DNA of 64,000 bases, taken from the NCBI RefSeq assembly GCF_022539665.2, contig NC_081335.1, positions 4,340,001-4,404,000 of the forward strand, read 5' to 3'. A program made the translations under genes and the position numbers. Positions 48,601 through 61,846 of this stretch are shown here, in pieces. The stretch comes from Daphnia carinata (lineage: Eukaryota; Arthropoda; Branchiopoda; Diplostraca; Daphniidae). The first letter of the stretch is position 1; each line of letters opens with the position of its first letter. The notes under the pieces were generated by a model that searched no databases, was not told the DNA's origin, and worked only from the letters and a program-made list of their open reading frames with translations.

Positions 48601-50391
48601 ATGTCATCCAAAGGTTTCGTGATATTTACCTTCATTTTAACACTGGTGCGTTTAACATTAAAAGTTTATGCGATACGTTAGTTACGTAATGTAATGAAAT
48701 CCAAAATTGTTTTACAACCTAGACGGCGACGCCCAGCTGGAGTCAGGATTACGAAGTGGCCGATGTTAAATGCCATTTGTATGGAGATGCAGTTGCTGGA
48801 ACAACTGCTTTCCCTTATTCGGAGGGGACGTCCAAACAGAAAATGGTAGCCCGATTGAAGAAGCCACAATACTTTCGTGGGCATCCTCTGTTCGCTGATG
48901 ACTTGAAAGTCAATCCCTACACGGACTCCTATTGTTCCATTGTGCCCGAGCCTGGTGATAAAACGGGCCGTATCTACCGCCTGATCATCACGGACCTTTC
49001 CCGTTGCGGAGTCACCCATCATGGCGTGAGTATAGTGTAATTTTAGTTTAGTTATTCAAAGTAGTTCAATGACATCAAGGAATTCTTCCCTAGGGTTATG
49101 TCCACGTTCGCATATGGTTTCCACTTTTACCTGGTGCCATGACATCGCACGACCAGGAAGTTATTCTTGTCTGCAAGCCACTAGAATCTACAGTCCTGAC
49201 ACACAAAGTGTCTGAACTGTCCAGCACGGCGTAAAAATCTTAAATTTTCGCTTAATTCTTGTAAAGTTAATTGAATGGCTGCTTTTAAATGCGTAAAATA
49301 GTCCAAAACAAGCACGCGTATCGGGAGTGGTGGAAGAAACATCTTCCAAACTTGAGTACCAAGTCGATGTCTACCGCTATGTCGATGTGAGTCCATACCC
49401 AACAGCCCAACGGCAAACTTCGTTAAATGGTGCCAGTAAAACTAGCCCTACAGGTCCATACCTGGTTCCCGTTGATAGTGCGGTTTCAATTGGCAGTCGC
49501 TTGCAACTCAGAACGAATTTCAATCAGCAAAGTGGTTGGTATACTACCTTGAAAAACATTTCACGAACGAAGTTTAACGAAGGGATTTTCCGACGTAGCA
49601 TGGAAATATGCCAAACTAGTGGAAGTGACTGTATCAACAGATCCACAAGATGCACATGCTGATGGTTATGTGCGTTTACTCCATCTAGGGTAAGACTTCA
49701 TCTCATTTGTGTATATTTTAAAAAATTCATAAACAATATTGTACTTTAGATGTGTTCCACCAGAGATGAAGAGCTTGATGCGCTGCCAAGTAAAACGTCT
49801 TCCTGCAAAGCCGTCTGAAGTCTGGCTAGATTTCGAAGCCTTTTTTCTTGCTCCTACGAATTATTCGCTTCAGTCGAAGAAACCTAGACGTGAAGGCCAG
49901 CAATGGATCCACACAACTGTTCTTGCGTGTCTGAAAGATGAAGATTGCCCGCCGGTAAAATCCATCAAAAGTTTGCGACCAAATTATCTTAAAAACACTT
50001 CCTCTAATGAAAAGGAGACCTGCGATGATCCTGACAACCCGTCAGGGTATGGAAGACGGAAAAGATCGTCAACAGTCAATGAGACTAGCAATGAAGTGCA
50101 GTTTGATCAAAGACCGATTGCCATTCAAATTGTTGTACCTAAAGGTCTCTTACCCAAATATGTTTCAGATGACAGAATCAGCTAGAATTTGTTCTCACAG
50201 GTGAAGGTGATTCCAGCAGGGAAGTAAATTGCGGGATTTGGATTGTTCCGGTCGGCGTGTTATTTTCAGTGGCAGCTGCTAGTCTTCTTTTGTTATTCAT
50301 CACCTGCAGGTGGAACATGCAAAAGAAAAAACAACTCTCCATAATGGAAATGCCTCCTAACTTTACTACCCCACAAGGGAACTTCCACTAG
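48601..50391 (+). CDS. ZP-domain-like type I membrane protein
   Basis: Secreted/apical membrane protein, probably of the zona pellucida domain class. Exons: 48601-48645, 48723-49025, 49094-49209, 49302-49534, 49599-49689, 49750-50144, 50201-50391; 457 residues. Signal peptide MSSKGFVIFTFILTL. ZP-like half with Cys in VADVKCHLYG, YCSIV, SRCGV and VILVCKP. A second half with the IGSRLQLRTNF strand, GCVPP, MRCQV, LACLKDEDC. A dibasic furin-type site (GRRKRSS) follows, then a TM helix (VPVGVLFSVAAASLLLLFI) and a short basic tail. That order (SP, ZP, furin site, TM) is typical of ZP proteins, but the Cys pattern is divergent. The donor at 49209 (GT|GTCTGA) and the one at 50144 were chosen by phase. 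Upstream in-frame ATGs exist. Confidence 0.7.
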
Positions 50392-51181
50392 AATCCAATC
50401 TGTAAAGTTTATCAAACATACGCTATTCTTCAAATAGTTAAAAAAGGTTATATTGGGAAAAATGCAAAGAAAAGTTATTTAAAAATGCATTCTTGATATT
50501 GTATGATTGCTGAACGTGATACACTTGTAAACTCCCGAATGATTTCGAATGAATGTTCGTCCCAAATGTGGAGGGTAAGTGGCAAGCCATGCTTGGCAAT
50601 AGAATAACGGTTTACTTATGCCATCACAAACTAGCTTTTCTAAAATACCTAATTTTTATTTTATTTCACTATTCCGCTTTGATTTTTTGATAACGTAGAA
50701 TACAAGTAAAGACAATAGAGCTACTAACCTAGTGCAGGAGTATTCTTGGGTCTTGGTATCACGTCTTTTCAATTTCGAAGTATTCAAATTGTTCGGCAAA
50801 AATGGCACTGATGCATCGTCTGCTATTTGGTGTGTTTATGTTTTCAAGGTAGAGATGAAAGAGATTGGTAAGACACACGGAGAAAAAGTATTTTTTATAC
50901 AAGTGTCGCAACCCAACGGTTGACCAAAGAAGCTGTTGTGATATGACCACGGTATGGTTTCTTCTAACCATAACATTAGGGGACCCGCAACGAATTTCTT
51001 GGGCCAACCGCATCAGCGCTCATTTGGTGGACAAACAAGAGAAAAAAATATCTCGTTTTTTCATACATGGATTTGCCAATCTCTCCTTCATCTTTGATTT
51101 AAGGTGGCCGGCGCTCTGGATAAATAAGATAATTTCGTTATACTAGATACTTTGGCCAAGTAAGCCATTTAGATGTGAAAA
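50392..51181. other. Intergenic between the ZP-like gene and THADA
   Basis: 0.8 kb, nothing recognised beyond likely 3' UTR and THADA promoter. Confidence 0.5.
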
Positions 51182-54100
51182 ATGGAAGCAGATGTGCAGA
51201 AGAAATTCAATCACCTTATAGCGGTGACAACAAATTTTTCTTCAGATGTACAATCAGAAGCTTTGCATGTTGCTATAAGAGTGAGTTTTAGTTTAAGTTA
51301 CTTTTTTATATTTTTTAAATACAAATTCTTGGGATGATTTTTCAGGGTTTGCTTAAAACAATACAAAACTCAAAGAAACAAGAGTTCCAGTTGGCGAATC
51401 TTCCAGCCAATTTCTTGGACATGATTGATTCATTGATTCAGAATAAAGAACTCAGCGTAGATCTAGCAATTGTTGCTGGGCGGGTAAGCTGCTTAACGAA
51501 GGTGTTCATCCAGAATAACCCTTCTGCAGTAGAGCAACTGACAGTAAACACATTACAGGCTGAGGGGGTCCCCAAAATCTGCCTCTTATTTGGTATTATT
51601 GATTGCCTACCAAACAATAGGTGGGATGTGGCTGTAGCCATTGTTGCTGAAGAAATTGCCCAACTGCTGCTGAACTTTAATTCAGTATATGTTTACCAAA
51701 TGAAGTTGTTTCATACTTGGTTGGAACATGTTCGAAACATTGTTAATTTCATCCCTAATTCAAGTCCTGTTTGGACACAAATTCTGCTTCCTCAAAGTCG
51801 AGTGATGGAACTAATTGATCACCATTGGGAGACCAGTCAAATACGAAATTTATCCGGCCAATGCCTAACAACCATCTGCGATATATGGCGTACCTCCGAA
51901 TCAACTTTGCAGTACGCTAATGTTGTTGCCAAGATTACGTTAACTAACCTAACGTGGCAATCGCAACCCAAGTACCTCATCTTAGCTACCTTGGTGCCTT
52001 TTATACACTTCAAGGAACTTCTTTTCGAATATCCTGATACCATCTACGCCATGACGGTCAGTCTTACTTCAAATCCAAAATGCCTGTTGGCTGGCGGAAC
52101 GTCTCTTTTTAAGGCTCTAACAAAGCACCTGAACCCTGATGATTGGGAAGACTATTGCCAAAGCGTCCTACTTGAAGCGTTGAATCACGCTAATCCTGAC
52201 ATGCGATGTAATGCGGCTAATCACTGGCTTCCATGCATGATTCTTGCTTCGCCTGTGCTTCTGATGGATCTAAAGCAACGTCTCCGAAAAACCGATCCTC
52301 TTAATTGGTTGGCTTACATGTCGCTATTGAAACTAATGAATCAACTAGATGAAAACGATATACTGCTAACACAACAAGCACTTCATCATGGCGATGAAGA
52401 TGTGAGAGTAACAGCGTTTGGAATACTTCTGCATAAAACTAAAAAAACTGAAATCGTACGTGCTGAAGATTGGACTTTGGTAAAAAAATTTTTGTTAAAG
52501 AATCTCCGATGCGATAATTCGCAATGTAAATTTAAATTACTATCCACAACACGGTTTTTCCTAATCCGAGTTTTGAAGTCCTGTCTCAGCCGAATGAAAG
52601 CCAAGTGTACCATAGATGAAGATATTGAGAATTTGCGTCAATTGTGTGACCATCTGTTAAAATGTTTGACACCAACCTCATGCTACCAAAAGAAAATCAC
52701 GTTGCTAGATATCCTTTGCGACATCCACCAACTCTTTGGCGTTAGTGATACAAAAGCAGAAAATTTGGTTAGAGGTTCTTCGTTAACTAATCGCAGCGAG
52801 CTGATAAAACTGGCTGGAGAACGCTGGAACTTTACTGGAAAAGAATCTTTGGAACGTTACACGATCTGCTTGATGGATGAGAATGTCGATGTTCGCCAAA
52901 AAGCGGCCGAGCTTCTTCAAGACTTTTTCCCATGTCCGCCTTCCTCTTATGTGCAGTTGATATACAATCAAGGACTTGTACAGTGTGATAATTCCTGGTT
53001 ACACCGCAGTGAGTGTGGTGTCAGCGCACTTGACCTAGTCAGTCATTGGTCATGGACGAACACCTCTGTAATTCCAAGACTGACAACAGAATCTTTAGTG
53101 GGCGAGATTTACAAGCGATTTCATCAACTCAAGCTTGACTGGACGGCTTCAGGACAAGCCGTTCACGGTTTCATTGGCGCTCTAGCGAAAGTGCTTCAAG
53201 TGACGAATCATCAGAACTTAATTGTGCCGTATACGGAGTTGATGGCACTGACTGACATGGTTAGTTGCTACGTGTTGGACATTTTATCTAGCAAATCTAT
53301 TGGAAGCCCCGGTAAAATTATGATTGCCCTTTAGTGGACTGTTAATCAATTTCTACTTTTTCCTATTTTAAACCAAGTTATTATGCGACCGTTGGATGAC
53401 AAGAGCCCGTCCATTGACGATCGTACAGGCCAGAATGTTCCAGTCGAGAAAAACGGCACTGCTTTCGATGACGTGCAGCATAAGTTGATTTTGACTCGTG
53501 GATTGTTGACTTTGAAGGTAAGTAAAATATAAATTCTAAACATAATTTTGTGCTAAAAATTTTTGTTTTCAACGCAGGAGTCGAGTAATTTGGCTGTTCA
53601 AATCACCACATTGTTGCTAAATGATGAGCGGTTATCGAAAGAAGAGCGCGTTCATTTGGTAGAACAGTGCGTTCACATAGTCTATCAAATCCTTCTCCGT
53701 TGCCGTCACGAATATGCCGTCGAAGCAGCTGGCGATGCTATGGAACTACTATGTAAAAAATGCTTTGTCAATCAAGAAAACGTGATCAGAGCTATCCCAG
53801 GCAAGCTGTTGGAAAATTTTCTGGGAAGCCTTGAAAATTCTAAATTAGGTACATCCGATATTCTTCGCCCAATTGGGATGGCTTTTTTAGTTAATAAAAT
53901 AGTATGCAGTCAATCGGAGAAATCTCAGTTGGTAAATTAACAAACACAGTTTCTCAAAAATTATTTCACCAATTTCATTTTTCGTTTTATTCAGGATTCA
54001 TTGGTCACAATGGCGACCAGAAGATTGATTCGTATTGCTGAGCGTCCAGTCGATATGAGTCAAGGACTCATCGATGCATGCAACGTACCGCAGCCAGTGG

Positions 54101-56223
54101 CTATTCACGTACTAACATCGCTAGTTCAGGATGCCTTACTGAACGTTGATCTCCAACCAGAGTTGATGGACCTCACCACCCAATTGGGTGTCAACTTGTT
54201 CAATCACCCACTTTGGTTTATCCGTCATGCTGCTGTACAACTACATGGAGCCATCGTGACAAGTTTGGTGGGCTCATCTAGCAAAACAACTGCTGAATTC
54301 TTCCACAAACTCCCAGGATTGGAGACGTTTTTCCTTGGCAAACTGGCCGGGCAAACGGATGGCCAACACATTTTTGCCGGTGACCTTATCCCCGTTCTGA
54401 GCATATTGAGCAGACTCTCACCTGATTATAGAAACGAGGATAGAAATTCCCGTTTTAAGGGCCGTCTTGTGGCGTTACTTGGCCATCCAGCAATCCAAAT
54501 TCGTCAGTTGGTTGCCAGGAGCCTACTAGCATTTGTCCCGTTACCAAAGACGAAGTGGATAACTATGCAGCTTTGTGAAGATGCGTTAACTTTGGCGTCT
54601 CGGAGTATTTCAGCCACGCCTTTGCATTTATGTGTACGTGGATCTTCAGCCACGAATAGCCTTCACGGCTGCTTATTAGCTATTCACGAGTTCATCAATC
54701 GCTGTCGTGAGATTGCAATAAGCGTCCAAGACTGGGAAATGATTCGCAATTCGGTGGCGACATTCGTACCTATCGAAAAGCATCATCCTAGTTTCTACAT
54801 CAAGTTGACCATCTTGAAAATTTTCAAAATGTTGAAGGGCATGGCCGGGACACCCGAGTTTTTTCGAATATATCGAGATGAATCGGTGCGTCAATTGTAT
54901 TACCGTCACCCTGGTTTCAGTGAATGGCTGGCGCTTACGACTGAGCTTGTGCTAGGTGAAGGCTCGCTCAATTCCGTATTGGAAGCACATTCAATGGCTA
55001 TTCAAGAATTTCTAGCCTTCTACAGCGGTAAATATTGGCCTGCTGTTAGTTTCAATTTTAAACCCTGATGCATTACTACATTTTTTTTCCCTCTAGGATT
55101 GGAAGTTGTGGAAGCTGCAATGCGATCACTCACGAATCGTTTTGCTCGGTTTTCCCGCTCAAGTGTCATGGCTAATCATATCAACTCCTATATTACGTAC
55201 TTCATCTCTCGTTGGCAGGCACATCCTAGTCTTGTACCTATTTGTCTTGAATTTATCCAAATTCGAGGAGCCTCCGCTCTACAGGAGAGCGAAACTTCTC
55301 TACGTGAACACATAGATTTTTTTTTGAATACTTGTATAGAAATGAGACATCTGGGCTCTGCTGTAGCTCTATTGGCTTTCCCGACAGCATCGATCGTCAT
55401 CAAAGAAGCATTCGCAAAAGGACTGCTAGTGGATAATGTGGACGAGGTTGCCATCCGTCTAAGCCGCTGCATCTTGAACGCTTCCCAGCAAGAAGAATCT
55501 TTGCCTTTTCGTTTGGCAGCTGCAACTAGTCTCAAAACAACGGGAAAGGCACTGATGGAGAAGGCGATGAATAATGCTCAATTAAGTCGAAATCTCTTCT
55601 TCCTCATCATGTATCTTATTCACGACGAAGCAAAAGAAGTACGAACAGAAATAACTTTCTTTTTGACGGAACTAGTCTCTTCAATCAAAAGCGGCTCTCA
55701 TGGATATCCACCTTTGCTCCAGATGAGTGCCGAAGAGTGTCTAGAACAATTTGCCAGCCAAATTCACTTTTGGTTTAGTAAACAGCATCTTATTCCGGTC
55801 GTAATTGAGATGTTAACAGATCCCGATCTCGAAAAAGAAGATGAAGTAAAAGCTTTGTACGAGTGTGAAACCCAAAACGTATTCAGCGAGGAGATCGAGT
55901 CAATATTTCTCTTATCAAAAATTGTCCAGTCTTTCTTAGGGACTGTAGAGAGTGATAGTAATCCGTTCTTGTTGGATATCAATGTGCAAAAGGTGGTAGA
56001 AGGAGCCGCACGTACAGTTAGTAGTATCCGGTCCTTTGCCACTTGTAGAAAAAATACGTCAGGGTGGTTTTTTATTATGTCAAAGAGAATTTATTCAATG
56101 CTCAGTCGACTCGGTGCCCGACTGTCTATCTTAGCAATGTGTTGCCCATCTTATAAAGCGGACAGCCGTTTTGTGGAACTTCAAAAAGCAATTGATAGTC
56201 TAGGTCGGTATCAAATGCTGTAG
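51182..56223 (+). CDS. THADA: THADA homolog (HEAT/ARM-like, DUF2428)
   Basis: Large helical-repeat protein. THADA and yeast Trm732 support FTSJ1-type tRNA 2'-O-methylation at position 32, and Drosophila THADA affects SERCA and fat storage. Exons: 51182-51280, 51346-53311, 53378-53517, 53578-53931, 53995-55027, 55097-56223; 1572 residues, somewhat shorter than human THADA (about 1950). HEAT-like helices run throughout. The DUF2428 region spans about residues 820-1010 and includes the conserved block NHPLWFIRHAAVQLHGAIV followed by FFHKLPGLETFFLGKL. Exons 2, 5 and 6 are long for this window (1.0-2.0 kb). The start codon at 51182 has an A at -3. Confidence 0.9.
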
Positions 56224-56574
56224 TGTGTTTTTTGTTTGTTTCCCTTTTATACAGTAAAAATGGGATCAAATTATTCCGAGAAATGTTTATGCAGATCCTC
56301 CTGTGAAATTGCTAATTAAGTTTGAATTCTAATAGAGTTATGTATCAAAGATGCTGCATAGAAAACAAAATATACGGAACCGGGCACATTTTCTTAAAGA
56401 TTAACCGCACAATAAAGGGAAATTATTCATTAAATTTTACTAGAGGGCTTTTTCATTGAATCTAAGTTGACGTCCCACTGTTCCTTTAATTTGATTGAAG
56501 TTTGAAGTCGGCGCAGTGCGCACTTAAATGGCAATAGGAAACAGTAAGAAATCAAACAAGATTCGTGGCTTAAT
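56224..56574. other. THADA 3' flank
   Basis: Contains the THADA poly(A) signal (56411-56416). The giant inverted repeat begins just after. Confidence 0.6.
56411..56416 (+). terminator. Poly(A) signal (AATAAA) for THADA
   Basis: Canonical hexamer 188 nt after the THADA stop. Confidence 0.55.
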
Positions 56575-57410
56575 GGTTGAGTATCGGTCCAGCCGAAAGT
56601 TGGGACGCTAACAGCACTTTGGATTGTTTTATTTAAAACCGGGTGGTTTCACGAGAAAACCAGTAACGTAATCGGAATCAGCGTTCAATTTCGATTATGC
56701 CGCGTGATTTTTGTCGAATTCCGAGATATGTCGTTAATGACCGATTCTCACTTTTTCATTTTTGGCCAAATTTTAAGATTAGCTTAAAATACATGATTTC
56801 GATTTAGAATTGAATGCTAATCACGGAAATCAAGTTTATTTTGCAATAGCTATTATAGTTTTTAAATTATACGTCAATAACACAAGTCGGGCTTATTTTG
56901 TAGGGCTTATTTTGTAGGGCTTAAAATTTATACCTACAAAAAATAATACTCATTGCAATTGGGTGAAAATCACAAGATATACTCAAAATTGAATGCTGGT
57001 TGCGGCAAAAATTTTATTTTTTTCATTAAGTCAGTTGTTTTTTAAAGACAGACAACAAATTGTTGTTAGCGACATTTTTTTTTACGCCGTGGCGTACTGG
57101 CGCGCTAACTTTATCAAATATTCGCTGTATATCGAAAAAAATTGACTTTTTTGAAAAAATAACATTTTTACCGGAATAAGCATTCAATTTTGAGCATATT
57201 ATGGCAATCCGTTTTACATAAAAAAAAAAAAAAAATGTCGGAAAAAAAAAAATCACACTTTTTTCTTTTTTTCCGACACGTAGCCATCTACCGCTCAGAC
57301 TCGTTATTACTGGCATAGGCAATTTCAGTCCATTGGATGCCATTCGCAGTTAGTTCAGTAGCGTGGACGGAGAATAACGCGTGGCTGGTGGCTGGAGGAA
57401 CAATTGAAAA

Positions 57411-58152
57411 ATGGATAAGATAATACAACAAAAGGATGGTAAGTATAAACATTATTATATTGGTTTTCAATTATTAATTATTGTTTATTAGATCAAATTA
57501 TGAAGCTGCAGGCCCAATTATTGGAACAACACAAAATATTAGATAACAGCAAAGCTAAGGATGGTAAGGCCTAATAAGTAATGATTCTATTTATTTGCTT
57601 TTATTCATTTGTGTTTTGTAGCTCAAATTTTAGTGTACAAGCTCAGCTAGGGAAAAAGAACAAATTGGAACGGAACAGTTTCCAAACAGTGAAGGAGGTT
57701 CTTCCAAACTCATCCCTAACTGAACATGAGGATGAATTGGCGTTAGGCGAACACAGTCAGGTACCTAAACTTTTCAAATAAGAATTCAAAATAAGTATAG
57801 AATTTTAAAAAACAATTATTTATTGTTTAGTTATTCAGTCCACCACCTGACAGTGTGTTAAATTTAAATTCTGTTAGTGCTGTACTAAAAGAATTGTTAG
57901 TAATAAGTCCATGCAGCGAAGGAACTGGAGAATTGTGGGACTGTAGTTGGGCCGAAAATGGGTGTGGTATGGAAACCCAGAAATGGCATGAGTTCAACAT
58001 AAAACATGGATTAGGTACTTTTCAGTTTTTTGTCTATTGAAAAAGTATTTTTAATGCTATTATTTTGCATTCACAGAATTTTAGTGGGGGATCAAGTCAA
58101 GTCTGGAAGTGTTACAGGGTGGAAGAGTGAGCCTTCAGTTGAAAAACACTGA
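57411..58152 (+). pseudogene. Repeat-encoded coiled-coil protein, left-arm copy, frameshifted
   Basis: Same five-exon layout as copy A on the plus strand: 57411-57438, 57492-57563, 57622-57760, 57831-58014, 58077-58152. Exon 3 is 139 nt instead of 140; a one-base deletion near 57632 shifts the frame and gives a stop. Exon 4 remains open (WDCSWAENGCGMETQKWHEF). Confidence 0.45.
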
Positions 58153-59435
58153 AAGTGCATTACCATTAAGATATGAGGTAAAGTAATAGAGTATGCAAAT
58201 TGTCTAATCTCTTGTGTGAAAAAACAGCAATCCTTTATAGTTCTGTCACAGCTTCAAATAATTCTGCTTCTCTTGCTAAAGAACAACTTCTCCTTTATGT
58301 TCAGAGTGTTGGTGAAGCTGGGTATTTAAATGGCCCTAAAGATGTTTCACTTCACTGGCATTGCAGCAATGAACATCATACATGGACTCTTTAGGTATGA
58401 AAGGAATTTTCATGAAAAATTTTTGAATTTATGACGAAGCATTTCTCCTCCTTTTTGCCAACCATGTCTAATCTACAAAAAAAATTATCCTATAGGAAAG
58501 GATTTTTAGCATACTGGTAACACAACTATCAACAATGCAACATTCTACGGGTGTTATTTTATCATTCGAGAGCCTTATACAATGATTTTCATCTACAATT
58601 TGTATGGCCTTTCCCAAGCTTCTGTCAGAAGTTGAATCTATGAGTCATGTAAGTCACATGAGCAACAATTGAGATGTTTAATGGTGTTGTTTTTCTTTTC
58701 TCAATATAGGTTAATAGTAACATTGGATCTGAAAAAATTCTTGTTTGGGGCATGACACTGAATAAATTGTAATGATTGGATGGATGACATGATATTTCTA
58801 TACTTCATTCGGATTCCCGAGACGGTATTTGATATTTAAAAAATTGAAGTGCATATCTGGGCTCCCTTCTTTTCTGAAGCCCCGTTTCCCCTTGACTCAT
58901 AATAAGCCCGTAGGGGGTCATGCCCCTACTGTACGGTATATATAAAAATAACATATACCGAGGTTTGGAGGGCTCTGGCCGGAAAGGGGACGTGGGGGTC
59001 CGCTTAGTCCGATGATGTGTTCACGGAGGGCGACGTGGCTACACACAAATCCGAACTAAAGGTTAATCGCTCCAGTAAAAATGTTCCAAATCTTCGGCTC
59101 TTCTTCCGGCTTCTCTTAGCCAATCACCGGGTAATCTCCCCGGTGGGTCAACAAGGCAGTGTCTCCCCCTGCCTGGGTTGACGGCAACTTTTGAAAGGGC
59201 TACTGTGCCTTTTTAAAGTTGCAAAAATAATTGTAATGTGCAGAGAATTGTCAATAAATTTTTTTTATATAAAATGTTTTTAGCAAAATGAGTTACTTTT
59301 GTCTGTGTTCACACATTACATTTATCAACTTTTTTTTTATTTAGCTTGCTCAATTCACCTTTATTGTTTGTTTATGCCACCTTTGATGGTTTAGCATTGT
59401 TTCCATTGGTTTATCGTTTATCTGTAAGCATTCAA

Positions 59436-59506
59436 TTATAATCCAGGAATCGAACCCTGGATGTTCGGCATACCGCGCCGATGCTCTACCAATGAGCCAT
59501 GAATCA
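59436..59506 (-). pseudogene. tRNA-like unit 1 (decayed tRNA)
   Basis: On the minus strand: D arm GCTC-loop-GAGC, a perfect 5-bp anticodon stem (TCGGC/GCCGA) with a 7-nt loop, a variable region, and a T arm with perfect stem CCAGG/CCTGG. The B box GGTTCGATTCC matches the Pol III consensus exactly (59446-59456). The T loop has one extra base and the acceptor stem pairs poorly, so this is a decayed tRNA or tRNA-derived module. The loop would place GGT at the anticodon but lacks U33, so no isotype is assigned. Confidence 0.5.
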
Positions 59507-59613
59507 TATGATATCAAGTTGGCTTTTTTCTAGTCACTTGCGGAGTTGCATTTACACTTTGAATAAAACAAGTAAAATATTCTTTTCTACATTTTGATGT
59601 AGATCTTTATACA

Positions 59614-59681
59614 TCTGCAAAGGTTTGAACCAACGGTAACAGTTATCGCAGCTGATTGCTCTACCACAGAGCTATGGCACT
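59614..59681 (-). pseudogene. tRNA-like unit 2 (decayed)
   Basis: On the minus strand: D arm GCTC-TGTGGTA-GAGC (59658-59672) and B box GGTTCAAACC (59622-59631) at tRNA spacing. The anticodon stem is poor. Decayed. Confidence 0.4.
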
Positions 59682-59775
59682 TATGAAAGCAATAGAAATA
59701 TAAACATATAGTTGTCAAAGACTGCATAAACATCCTAGACGATAACATATGATATGCGATAATAATAAATTTAGA

Positions 59776-59852
59776 TATATCTCGTGGAAAATGTTAGAGC
59801 ATCGGCGTTGCATTTCAGAATTCTGGGGATCGATTCCTATACCAGTAAAACA
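59776..59852 (+). pseudogene. tRNA-like unit 3 (decayed)
   Basis: On the plus strand: a GTTAGAGCATCGGCG D-arm 3' half very like unit 1, followed at tRNA spacing by the B-box-like GGATCGATTCC. The 5' half is degraded. It faces units 1 and 2. Confidence 0.35.
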
Positions 59853-61104
59853 ATATACAAATACAAAATTACTTCATAAAATATCCAGGTATTACACGTT
59901 GTTCCTTGTCTAAGTTCAAGAATTCAAAAAGTGTAATAAATAATAATTGAATACTTACAGATAAACGATACAACGGTGGCAAAAACAATAAAGACGAAAT
60001 GAGCAAGCTAAATAAAAAAAAAGTTTATAAATGTAATGTTTGAACAAACCGAACACAGACAAGTCAACCAACAGAAACAAATTTTGCAAAAAACATCTTA
60101 TAAAAAAAAATTTATTGACAATTCTCTGCACATTACAATTATTTTTGCAACTTTAAAAAGGCACAATTACCCTTTCAAAAGTTGCCGTCAACCCAGGCAG
60201 GGGGAGACACTGCCTTGTTGACCCACCGGGGAGATTACCCGGTGATTGGCTAAGAGAAGCCGGAAGAAGAGCTGAAGATTTGGAACATTTTTACTGGAGC
60301 GATTAACCTTTAGTTCGGATTTGTGTGTAGCCACGTCGCCCTCCGTGAACACATCATTGGACTAAGCGGACCCCCACATCCCCTTTCCGGCCAGAGCCCT
60401 CCAAACCTCGGTATATGTTGTTTTTATATATACCGTACAGTAGGGGCATGACCCCCTACGGGCTTATTATGAGTCAAGGGGAAACGGGGCTTCAGAAAAG
60501 AAGGGAGCCCAGATATGCACTTCAATTTTTTAAATATCAAATACCGTCTGGGGAATCCGAATTAAGTATAGAAATGTCATGTCATCCATCCAATCAATAC
60601 AATTTATTCAGTGTCTTGCCCCAACCAAGCATCTTTTCAGATCCAATGTTACTATTAACCTATATTGAGGAAAGAAAAACAACACCATTAAACATATCAA
60701 TTGTTGATCATGTAAGTTACATGACTCATAGATTCAACTTCTGGTGGAAGCTTGGGAAAGGACATACAAATTGCAGATTAACATCATTGTATAAGGCTCT
60801 TGAATGATAAACTAGCACCTGTAGAATGTTGCATCGTTGATAGTTGTGTTCCCAGTACATGAAAATCCTTTCCTATTGGATAAAATTTTCTTTGTGAGAT
60901 AGGAGTACCCAGCTTCACCAACACTCTGAACATAAAGGAGAAGTTGTTCTTTAGCAAGAGAAGCAGAATTATTTGAGGCTTCTAGCTGTGACAGAACTAT
61001 AAAGGATTGCTGTTACACAGGATTCATTCACACAAGATGGTACTTCTCATTAGACAATTTGCATACTCTATTACTTTACCTCATATCTTAATGGTAATGC
61101 ACTT

Positions 61105-61846
61105 TCAGTGTTTTTCAACTGAAGGCTCACTCTTCCACCCTGTAACACTTCCAGACTTGATTGATCCCCCATTAAAATTCTGTGAATGCAAAATAATAGC
61201 ATTAAAAATACTTTTTCAATAGACAAAAAACTGAAAAGTACCTAATCCATGTTTTATGTTGAACTTGTGCCATTTCTGGGTTTCCATACCACACCCATTT
61301 TCGGCCCAACTACAGTCCCACAATTCTCCAGTTCCTTCGCTGCATGGACTTATTATTAACGATTCTTTTAGTACAGCACTAACAGAATTTAAATTTAACA
61401 CACTGTCAGGTGGTGGACTGAATAACTAAACAATAAGTAATTGTTTTTTTAAATTCTATACTTATTTTGAATTATTACTTGAAAACTTTAGTTAACTGGA
61501 TGTGTTCGCCTAATGCCAATTCATCCTCATGTACAGTTAGGGATGAGTTTTGAAAAAACTCCTTCACTGTTTGGAAACTGTTCCATTCCAATTTGTTCTT
61601 TTCCCCTAGCTGAGCTTTTACACTCAAAATTTGAGCTACAAAACACAAATGAATAAAAGCAAATAAATAGAATCATTACTTATTAGGCCTTACCATCCTT
61701 AGCTTTGCTGTTATCTAATATTTTGTGTTGTTCCAATAATTGCGCCTGCAGCTTCATAATTTGATCTAATAAACAATAATTAATAATTGAAAACCAATAT
61801 AATAATGTTTAAACTTACCATCCTTTTGTTGTATTATCTTATCCAT
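61105..61846 (-). pseudogene. Repeat-encoded coiled-coil protein, right-arm copy
   Basis: Exons on the minus strand: 61819-61846, 61694-61765, 61496-61635, 61242-61425, about 61105-61179. Frames of exons 1-4 are open, making this the best preserved copy. However, the donor after exon 3 reads CAG|TTAACT instead of CAG|GTAAGT, and a base is missing in exon 5 relative to the other two copies. Unlikely to be expressed as built. Confidence 0.45.
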
